DNA from: Gammaproteobacteria bacterium
Lineage (GTDB): Bacteria > Pseudomonadota > Gammaproteobacteria > Pseudomonadales > Pseudomonadaceae
Direction of reading: 5' to 3'
NCBI GenBank assembly: GCA_012513235.1
Contig: JAAZCO010000159.1
Location: forward strand, 1 to 6,146
Length of the DNA: 6,146 nt
A program made the translations under genes and the position numbers. Every line of letters begins with the position of its first letter. The first letter of the stretch is position 1. The notes under the pieces are model-generated. The model did not search any database and was not told the origin of the DNA. It saw only the letters and a program-made list of their open reading frames with translations. This document shows, piece by piece, positions 1 through 5,526 of the stretch.

Positions 1-162
1 GTCGTCGCTATGATGCTGATTTGGCTGCTGTTATGCTTGTCAGGTGTAGTGACTGCGCTAGGCTTTGGGCAAATTGCTAATGCTGCGCATGTCAGTGGTT
101 TAGTGTTGGGTTGTGTGAGTGGTGCTGTGTTTGCGCTGCTGGCGCGTCAGCGTGCAGCGTAA
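1..162 (+). CDS. Rhomboid-family intramembrane serine protease, C-terminal end (5' truncated by window)
   Basis: Frame 1 is open from the first base to a TAA at 160-162, giving the last 53 residues of a membrane protein. The fragment has a hydrophobic helix (about residues 4-21, MLIWLLLCLSG) followed by the motif ANAAHVSGLVLG and a final hydrophobic stretch. An A-N-x-A-H-x-x-G-L-x-x-G helix is the signature of the last core transmembrane segment of rhomboid proteases (GlpG type). Its histidine (codon at 88-90) pairs with the serine of a GxSG motif, which would lie upstream of the window. Rhomboids cut substrate transmembrane helices inside the inner membrane. A rhomboid gene just upstream of the YeaC/DUF2797/pepN block is an arrangement I recall from Pseudomonas, which supports the call. 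I cannot check the catalytic serine or the full length. Confidence 0.85.
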   Translation, partial: VVAMMLIWLLLCLSGVVTALGFGQIANAAHVSGLVLGCVSGAVFALLARQRAA

Positions 163-205
163 CAGCTTAATTTTATATATGACTGAATCTCTATAGGAAT
201 CAACG

Positions 206-484
206 ATGAAAAACTTTGCTGATCTGATTGAAAGCATTACGCCAGAAACCTACGAAACCTTAAAAATTGCCATCGAAATTGGTAAATGGGGCGACGGCAC
301 TAAGCTGACTCAAGAGCAAAAAGAATTGACCATGCAAGCGATGATTATGTGGGAAATGACCAACTTGCCAGAAGAAGAACGTACCGGTTATATGGGTGGC
401 CAGCAATGTCAAAAGCAAGCTAATAAAAAATTATCAGAAGAACAAGCAGCGATGTTTGCACCGGCAGCAGGGACACTGCACTGA
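206..484 (+). CDS. yeaC: YeaC-family protein (DUF1315), function unknown
   Basis: This is a 92-residue acidic, soluble protein with no signal peptide or membrane segment. Residues 10-51 (SITPETYETLKIAIEIGKW, then DGxxLTQEQKE, then a helix ending MIMWEM) closely match the conserved core of the small E. coli protein YeaC, about 90 residues long, as I remember it. The family is named but has no established biochemical role. The tail (about 60-92) is rich in Gln, Lys and Ala and looks less ordered. The start at 206 is backed by AGGAA at 195-199, six bases upstream. The TGA at 482-484 shares its A with the ATG of the DUF2797 gene, so the two are probably co-transcribed and translationally coupled. 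The 43-base gap after the rhomboid gene contains an AT-rich TATATA (174-179) but no clear -35 box, so I cannot say whether transcription starts here or reads through. Confidence 0.9.
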   Translation: MKNFADLIESITPETYETLKIAIEIGKWGDGTKLTQEQKELTMQAMIMWEMTNLPEEERTGYMGGQQCQKQANKKLSEEQAAMFAPAAGTLH

Positions 485-1326
485 TGATGGAATTAGGTCG
501 TGGCGCCATCAGTAAGATGCGCATTGCGCTGGATGCGCCAGCACAATACAGCTTGCGCCTCGGCGATGAGCAACATGAGCTCAATAACTTGCTTGGTCAA
601 ACCTTGCGTCTAGAGTTTCTAGGCGCAATCCATTGCAGCCATTGTCAGCGCCCAACCAAGAAAAGCTTTGCCCAAGGCTATTGCTGGCCGTGCTTCTCTA
701 AGTTGCCGCAATGCGATACCTGCATGATGAGCCCCGAGAAGTGTCATTACGATGCCGGTACTTGCCGAGATCCTGAATGGGCGCAAGATTTTTGTATGAC
801 GGATCATTTTGTCTATCTAGCGAACTCCACCGGCGTGAAAGTGGGGATTACTCGCGGCACCCAGCTACCGACGCGTTGGCTCGACCAAGGGGCGATTCAA
901 GCGCTGCCTATTTTTCGTGTTGCCACCCGTCAGCAGTCTGGTTTTGTTGAGGATGTGTTGCGCAGCCAAGTCGCCGACCGCACCAACTGGCGCACCTTGC
1001 TCAAGGGCGATGTAGAACCGATTGATTTACTCGCCATTCGTGAGCAATTGATGGACAGCTGTGAGCAGCCTTTGTTGGAGTTACAGCAACGCTTTGGTTT
1101 GCAAGCGATTCAGCCGATTACCGATGTGGACGTACTGGATATTGCTTATCCGGTCGAAGCCTATCCTGCAAAAATCACTAGTTTTAATTTGGATAAGAAC
1201 CCCATTGCGGAAGGTACCTTGATCGGTATTAAGGGCCAGTATCTGTTGTTTGATACGGGGGTGATTAATATCCGTAAATATACGTCGTACCAATTAGCAG
1301 TGAGTACCATGAACGCTGCTGTTTAA
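484..1326 (+). CDS. DUF2797 protein: cysteine-rich, GIY-YIG-like signature, function unknown
   Basis: This is a 280-residue predicted cytoplasmic protein of the DUF2797 family, which has no known function. Three parts are visible. Residues 1-49 form an N-terminal beta-rich section. Residues 50-104 carry nine cysteines: C51-x2-C54, C67-x2-C70, C77-x2-C80, C87, C94 and C104, with H50 and H88 nearby. That pattern suggests one or two structural zinc sites. Residues 109-160 read FVYLANSTGVKVGITR, then RW (131-132), then GFVEDVLR with E156, which resembles a GIY-YIG or T5orf172-type nuclease core. This resemblance is my inference. The C-terminal part (about 195-280) is of mixed composition and unrecognised. 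The start at 484 is favoured over the adjacent ATG at 487 because AGGGA at 469-473 lies ten bases upstream and because the TGATG overlap with the YeaC gene is typical of coupling. pepN follows after 44 bases with no terminator between them. Family assignment is secure; activity is unknown. Confidence 0.92.
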   Translation: MMELGRGAISKMRIALDAPAQYSLRLGDEQHELNNLLGQTLRLEFLGAIHCSHCQRPTKKSFAQGYCWPCFSKLPQCDTCMMSPEKCHYDAGTCRDPEWAQDFCMTDHFVYLANSTGVKVGITRGTQLPTRWLDQGAIQALPIFRVATRQQSGFVEDVLRSQVADRTNWRTLLKGDVEPIDLLAIREQLMDSCEQPLLELQQRFGLQAIQPITDVDVLDIAYPVEAYPAKITSFNLDKNPIAEGTLIGIKGQYLLFDTGVINIRKYTSYQLAVSTMNAAV

Positions 1327-1361
1327 GCTATTACCTTTCAAAGTTAGAGTGTTTTTTAATC

Positions 1362-1376
1362 GAGGTTTTTATGATG
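1362..1376 (+). promoter_or_regulatory. Ribosome binding site deciding between two pepN start codons
   Basis: GAGG at 1362-1365 precedes two consecutive in-frame ATGs at 1371 and 1374. Spacing is five bases to the first and eight to the second, and eight is closer to the usual optimum. Pseudomonas PepN proteins, as I recall them, begin MRTEQPK, which also points to 1374. Using 1371 would add only one methionine. Confidence 0.6.
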
Positions 1377-4034
1377 CGTACCGAACAACCGAAAATGATT
1401 GCGTTAACCGATTACCGTCTGCCAGATTACTTGATTGATGAAACCTATCTGACCTTTGAACTGTTTGAAGACTATGCCTTGGTGCATACGCGTCTGCTGA
1501 TGCAGCGCAATCCTGGTCTAGATACAAACCTGCCCGCACTGGTTTTAGATGGTCAGCACTTGGAGTTGGTGAGCTTAGCGTTGGATGGCAAACCACTGAC
1601 TGCAGTTGAATACACAGTGACAGATAAGCACTTAGAGCTGCAACCGACGCATAGCCGTTTTGAGTTGACCAGTACCGTGCGTATTGAGCCGCAAAACAAT
1701 ACTGCGCTTGAAGGCCTGTATAAGTCCTCGGGTATGTTCTGTACTCAGTGTGAGGCCGAAGGCTTTCGCAAGATTACTTATTACTTAGATCGCCCAGATG
1801 TGATGAGCCGTTTTACCACGACCATTCATGCTGATAAGAAAAACTATCCAATTCTGTTGTCCAACGGTAATCCAGTGGCGCAAGGTGAAGAAGAGGGTGG
1901 TCGGCACTGGGCGACGTGGGAAGACCCCTTTAAAAAGCCCGCGTACTTGTTTGCCGTAGTCGCCGGTGACCTTTGGTGTGTGGAAGATACCTTTACTACC
2001 ATGAGTCAGCGTGAAGTGGCATTGCGTATTTACGTAGAGCCCGAGAACATCGATAAGTGCCAGCATGCGATGGACAGCTTAAAGAAATCTATGCGTTGGG
2101 ATGAAGAAAAGTATGGCCGTGAGTACGACCTGGATATCTTTATGGTCGTGGCGGTGAATGATTTCAATATGGGCGCAATGGAGAACAAAGGTCTCAATAT
2201 TTTTAACTCCAGTTGCGTTCTGGCTAAAGCAGAGACAGCAACCGATGCCGCGCACCAGCGTATTGAAAGCATTGTTGCGCATGAGTACTTCCATAACTGG
2301 TCGGGTAACCGCGTCACTTGCCGTGATTGGTTCCAGCTGTCACTGAAAGAAGGCTTTACCGTATTCCGTGACAGTGAGTTCTCTGCGGATATGAATTCGC
2401 GTGTCGTCAAGCGTATTGAAGACGTGTCCTATTTGCGTACCCACCAGTTTGCGGAAGACGCCGGTCCTATGGCGCATCCAGTGCGTCCAGCGCAGTATAT
2501 GGAAATCTCCAACTTCTATACGCTGACCATCTATGAGAAGGGCGCAGAAGTTGTACGCATGCTGCACACTTTGCTGGGTGCAGAAACCTTCCGTAAAGGT
2601 TCTGACTTGTACTTTGAGCGTCATGATGGTCAAGCGGTGACTTGCGATGATTTTATCGCGGCAATGGAAAGCGTCAGTGGTATGGACTTAACCCAGTTTA
2701 AACGCTGGTACAGTCAAGCTGGTACGCCAGAGCTTGAAGTCACGGATAGCTATGATGCTGCGACCCAAATCTATCAGTTGAGCGTTAAGCAAAGCTGCCC
2801 TGATACACCCGGCCAAACCAACAAGCAGCCCTTTGTGATTCCGCTGAGTATTGCGTTACTCAATCAGCATGGTCAGGCGCTGCCATTGCAACTGCAAGGT
2901 GAAGCGATGGCAGTGGCTGATGAGCGCGTGTTGTCGGTGACTGAGGCTGAGCAGACCTTTAGCTTTATTAATGTGGCTGAGCAACCTTTGCCATCCTTGT
3001 TGCGTGGCTTCTCAGCACCAGTGGTCTTGCGTTACGACTACAGTCGCGATGACTTGCTGTTTTTACTGCAACATGACACCGATGGCTTTAATCGCTGGGA
3101 AGCAGGGCAACAACTGGCTCTGCAAGTGATTGAAGAAGTAGTTGGGCAGATCTACGACACCGATGAGCCCATGATTGATACGCGCTTAGTTGAAGTCTTT
3201 ACTGCACTGCTGGCGCAAGAGGATTTAGATCCGGCGATGCTCGCTGAGTTTTTAGCCTTGCCAGGGGTGGGCTATATCATTGAGCAATATGAGCAAGCCG
3301 ATCCGCTAGCTATTCATCAGGCACGTGAGTATGTCAGTAATCAGTTAGCTCATGGGCTTAAAGAGCGGATGCTGGCGCGTTATCAGGCCTTGCGTAAAGT
3401 GTCACTAGCAACCCCTTATGTTGCACAAGATACGGACATTGCCCGCCGTCGTTTACAGAATATGCTCTTGGCCTACTTAATGCGCACTGAAGACTTGGAT
3501 GTCTTAGATAAGTGTGTTGATCAGTTTAGCGTATCCGACAATATGACAGAGCGTTTGTCAGCATTAGCCTGCTTAGTTAACTCACCCTTCACTGAGGAAG
3601 CAGCCGATGCGCTAGACAGCTTTGCTGAGCGTTTCGCTGACGATCCGATTGTGATGGATCAGTGGTTTAGCGTACAGGCTGCTGCAGTCTTACCGGATGG
3701 CTTAGAGCGGGTTCAGCACTTACTGCATCATCCAGCTTTCAGTATTAAGAATCCTAATAAAGTTCGGGCAGTGATTGGTGCCTTTAGTACGCAAAACACG
3801 CCTAATTTCCATGCGCAGGATGGCTCGGGTTATGCCTTCTTGGCGGATAAAGTGATTGAACTGGATGCGTTAAACCCGCAAATTGCGGCACGGATTATTT
3901 CACCACTGACACGCTGGCAGCGCTTTGATTTACACCAGCAAGAAATGATGCTGGTGCAACTTAAACGCATTAAACATAGCGGTGACTTATCTGCAGACTT
4001 GTACGAGGTGTTGGAAAAAAGCTTACCGGCTTAA
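1374..4034 (+). CDS. pepN: Aminopeptidase N (M1 family zinc metallopeptidase, EC 3.4.11.2)
   Basis: This 886-residue cytosolic aminopeptidase removes N-terminal residues from peptides in the last steps of protein turnover. Length is close to the usual 870-885, so it is complete. Numbering from the ATG at 1374, the substrate-anchoring GAMEN motif is at 267-271 and the zinc motif HEYFH at 303-307. That gives zinc ligands H303, H307 and E326, general base E304, and transition-state tyrosine Y387 in TIYEKGAEVVRM. All sit exactly six residues beyond the E. coli PepN positions (297, 301, 320, 298, 381). The conserved Q125-C-E127 segment before GFRKITYYLDRPDV is also intact. By analogy the domains are an N-terminal beta domain (1 to about 199), thermolysin-like catalytic domain (about 200-450), beta sandwich (about 451-552) and C-terminal helical domain (553-886). 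The stop is TAA followed directly by an in-frame TAG. An intrinsic terminator lies about 50 bases downstream. Nothing looks broken. Confidence 0.99.
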   Translation: MRTEQPKMIALTDYRLPDYLIDETYLTFELFEDYALVHTRLLMQRNPGLDTNLPALVLDGQHLELVSLALDGKPLTAVEYTVTDKHLELQPTHSRFELTSTVRIEPQNNTALEGLYKSSGMFCTQCEAEGFRKITYYLDRPDVMSRFTTTIHADKKNYPILLSNGNPVAQGEEEGGRHWATWEDPFKKPAYLFAVVAGDLWCVEDTFTTMSQREVALRIYVEPENIDKCQHAMDSLKKSMRWDEEKYGREYDLDIFMVVAVNDFNMGAMENKGLNIFNSSCVLAKAETATDAAHQRIESIVAHEYFHNWSGNRVTCRDWFQLSLKEGFTVFRDSEFSADMNSRVVKRIEDVSYLRTHQFAEDAGPMAHPVRPAQYMEISNFYTLTIYEKGAEVVRMLHTLLGAETFRKGSDLYFERHDGQAVTCDDFIAAMESVSGMDLTQFKRWYSQAGTPELEVTDSYDAATQIYQLSVKQSCPDTPGQTNKQPFVIPLSIALLNQHGQALPLQLQGEAMAVADERVLSVTEAEQTFSFINVAEQPLPSLLRGFSAPVVLRYDYSRDDLLFLLQHDTDGFNRWEAGQQLALQVIEEVVGQIYDTDEPMIDTRLVEVFTALLAQEDLDPAMLAEFLALPGVGYIIEQYEQADPLAIHQAREYVSNQLAHGLKERMLARYQALRKVSLATPYVAQDTDIARRRLQNMLLAYLMRTEDLDVLDKCVDQFSVSDNMTERLSALACLVNSPFTEEAADALDSFAERFADDPIVMDQWFSVQAAAVLPDGLERVQHLLHHPAFSIKNPNKVRAVIGAFSTQNTPNFHAQDGSGYAFLADKVIELDALNPQIAARIISPLTRWQRFDLHQQEMMLVQLKRIKHSGDLSADLYEVLEKSLPA

Positions 4035-4081
4035 TAGCAATCACTAAGCCATAGCGTGCTGCAAGATTGAGTTGTAATTTG

Positions 4082-4115
4082 AATGGGGTACTGCACTGAG
4101 CAGTGCCCCATTTTT
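4082..4115 (+). terminator. Rho-independent terminator after pepN
   Basis: The arms at 4084-4094 (TGGGGTACTGC) and 4100-4110 (GCAGTGCCCCA) pair over 11 bp with one G-U wobble around the five-base loop ACTGA. AA at 4082-4083 can also pair with the first two T residues of the TTTTT run at 4111-4115. A GC-rich stem directly followed by a T-run is the classic form. It lies 48 bases past the pepN stop and should end transcription of the upstream block, making the 4436 gene a separate unit. The T-run is on one side only, so it should act on the + strand. Confidence 0.87.
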
Positions 4116-4151
4116 GTATAGTGTGGTACGGCGCTGTTGCATAGAAGAATT

Positions 4152-4178
4152 GTGCTGCTGGGTTTTATCCAGTAGCGC
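4152..4178 (+). repeat. Short hairpin without a T-run
   Basis: Bases 4152-4161 can pair with 4169-4178 over ten positions, two of them G-U or U-G in RNA, around the seven-base loop GTTTTAT. No T-run follows, so it is not a typical intrinsic terminator. It lies about 40 bases beyond the pepN terminator and could be an RNA processing structure, a small-RNA element, or chance. Confidence 0.35.
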
Positions 4179-4229
4179 GTCTTAGGTTAGAGCCACAATC
4201 TTGCAGTTAAATATCCTTATATAAAGCAA

Positions 4230-4243
4230 TGACTTATCAGTCA
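4230..4243. promoter_or_regulatory. Operator-like dyad TGACT-N4-AGTCA
   Basis: Perfect five-base inverted arms flank TATC, giving a 14-base dyad. It sits in AT-rich DNA about 190 bases upstream of the YCF48-like gene. Size and symmetry fit a dimeric regulator, but I recognise no specific consensus, and a five-base arm can easily occur by chance. Confidence 0.2.
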
Positions 4244-4384
4244 AAACAAAACCAATTGTTCAGTGAGTGATTATGCTGATTTTGGTTGCTTTTTCAGCTG
4301 CATTGGCTGCATGGTTGAGATGTGTTTTTCATATTGAATAGAACGCCACTGGCTCTGATAGCCCGATTTCATAGGAATGAAGCG

Positions 4385-4418
4385 TATAATTTTGCCATTG
4401 ATGGCATGCAATTATAAA
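4385..4418 (+). promoter_or_regulatory. Candidate sigma-70 promoter(s) and nested dyad upstream of the YCF48-like gene
   Basis: Two -10-like boxes are present. TATAAT at 4385-4390 is a perfect consensus but has no good -35 box at 16-18 bases. TATAAA at 4413-4418 has TTGCCA at 4392-4397, a five-of-six match to TTGACA, but the spacer is only 15. Overlapping both is an imperfect nested inverted repeat. The inner arms are TGCCAT (4393-4398) and ATGGCA (4401-4406), and the outer arms are ATAATT (4386-4391) and AATTAT (4410-4415). The placement, 20-50 bases before the ATG and after an upstream terminator, suggests a promoter with a built-in operator. The start site and the regulator are unknown. 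Confidence 0.4.
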
Positions 4419-4435
4419 AATAATGGGGAGTATGT

Positions 4436-5506
4436 ATGCGTGAACCCTTATCACACCGCAATGGGCGCACTTTAATCAGGACTGCAGCAGGTCACTCAGG
4501 GCTGCGTTTTAATCGTTTTTACCAAGCGCTATCACTGTGTAGCGTTTTATTGTTGCCGAATTTATATTCAGCGCCGGTCTCTGCTCAAGCTACCGAGCAA
4601 GCGGTCTACGCCATTCAGACTCCGGCAGCAAAAAACAGTGTGCTATTGGATGTTGTCCGTGCAGGGCAGCGTTTAGTTGCTGTAGGTGATCGTGGGCATA
4701 TTCTCTATTCTGATAACGATGGTCAAATATGGTTGCAAGCTAAGGTGCCGACTCAGCAAATGCTTACTGCTGTTTATTTTGTCGATGATCAATATGGCTG
4801 GGCTGTAGGGCATGATGCGCTGATCTTAAGTACCACCGATGGTGGTGAGAGCTGGGCACGCCAATACGATGATGTAGAGCAAGAGTCTCCTTTGCTTGAT
4901 ATTTGGTTTCAAGATCGCAAGACCGGCTATGCAGTTGGAGCCTACGGTATGTTGTTAGTCACTCATGACGGCGGCCAAGACTGGCAGCGCATAGATGAGC
5001 TGCTCGATAACGAAGATGGCTACCATTTGAATGCAATCAGTGCTGTGCCTGATGCTGGACTGTTTATTGTCGGTGAGATGGGTGTGATGTTTCGCTCGGC
5101 AGATTGGGGTGAATCATGGGAAGCGCTTGCAGGGCCTTACCAAGGTTCGCTGTTTGGTGTTTTAGCGGCGCAACAGTCTGAGCATGTAGTGGTGTACGGC
5201 TTGCGCGGGCATATCTTCCGTTCGACAGATTTTGGTGATACATGGCTGCAAACTCAGGTTAGTACTGATAGTGGCCTGCTTCAGTTTGGTCTGGCCGGTG
5301 CGAGCCAGTTGCGCAACGGTGACCTTGTGATTGTTGGGCATGGCGGCACTGTATTGCGTAGCAGCGATGGGGGTGCAAGCTTCACTGTGAGCAACCGTAC
5401 GGATCGTGCCTCGTTGACCGGTGTTGTGGCTGATGAACACGATGGATTGATTCTGGTCGGGCAAAATGGCGTGTACCACACCGATGCTCAAGGCAACGAT
5501 AAATAA
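4436..5506 (+). CDS. Exported YCF48/BNR-type beta-propeller protein, partner of the downstream RND exporter
   Basis: The 356-residue product has a signal peptide with a long basic n-region (1-29), a hydrophobic core (about 30-42) and a likely cleavage site after VSA at residue 50, so it should be periplasmic. No lipobox is seen. Seven repeats of about 41-46 residues follow, each with an (A/I/L/V)(V/Y)G...G.(I/L/V) strand and usually an Asp-box-like (S/T)xDxGxxW turn. They start near residues 82, 123, 166, 211, 253, 299 and 340. Examples are STDGGESW (133-140) and STDFGDTW (263-270). The last repeat is degenerate. The pattern fits a seven-bladed propeller of the YCF48 (photosystem II assembly factor/HCF136-like) type. 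Outside phototrophs such proteins often sit beside RND transporters, so a scaffold or partner role is likely, while a photosynthetic role is not. GGGGAG (4425-4430) lies five bases before the ATG. The gene ends in tandem TAATAA, 20 bases before the RND gene. Confidence 0.92.
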   Translation: MREPLSHRNGRTLIRTAAGHSGLRFNRFYQALSLCSVLLLPNLYSAPVSAQATEQAVYAIQTPAAKNSVLLDVVRAGQRLVAVGDRGHILYSDNDGQIWLQAKVPTQQMLTAVYFVDDQYGWAVGHDALILSTTDGGESWARQYDDVEQESPLLDIWFQDRKTGYAVGAYGMLLVTHDGGQDWQRIDELLDNEDGYHLNAISAVPDAGLFIVGEMGVMFRSADWGESWEALAGPYQGSLFGVLAAQQSEHVVVYGLRGHIFRSTDFGDTWLQTQVSTDSGLLQFGLAGASQLRNGDLVIVGHGGTVLRSSDGGASFTVSNRTDRASLTGVVADEHDGLILVGQNGVYHTDAQGNDK

Positions 5507-5526
5507 TAAGACTGGAGACCGTCAAC

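Larger units (their letters stand above)
4035..4435. other. Intergenic region of about 400 bases between pepN and the YCF48-like gene
   Basis: No convincing protein gene or RNA gene is visible here on either strand. From left to right it holds the pepN terminator (4082-4115), a ten-pair hairpin with wobbles (4152-4178), a perfect TGACT-N4-AGTCA dyad (4230-4243), two copies of GCTGCAT nine bases apart (4297-4303 and 4306-4312), a very weak 22-codon hydrophobic ORF (4273-4341), and a dyad-rich promoter-like segment (4385-4418). The stretch is much longer than the other gaps in the window (20-44 bases). It becomes AT-rich from about 4200 onward, as expected for a regulated upstream region. A decayed gene is possible, but I cannot recognise one. 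Confidence 0.7.

Noticed and set aside
174..179. TATATA as a promoter -10 box for the YeaC gene.
   Set aside because: No acceptable -35 hexamer at 15-19 bases, and the gap is AT-rich, so this is weak on its own.
2030..2410. 126-codon open frame on the minus strand inside pepN, with other shorter minus-strand frames at 1369-1596, 1785-2066, 2079-2294 and 2340-2633.
   Set aside because: They lie opposite the highly conserved M1 catalytic domain, their translations show no recognisable domain, and antisense openness follows from pepN codon use.
4129..4146. GGCGCTGTTGCATAGAAG, resembling the terminal inverted repeat of some insertion sequences (GG...CTGTTGCA).
   Set aside because: No matching inverted copy, target duplication or transposase fragment is found in the window, and a short partial likeness from memory is not enough.
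4297..4312. Two copies of GCTGCAT nine bases apart as an iteron or regulator site.
   Set aside because: Only two short copies and no further repeats, so it is probably a small local duplication.
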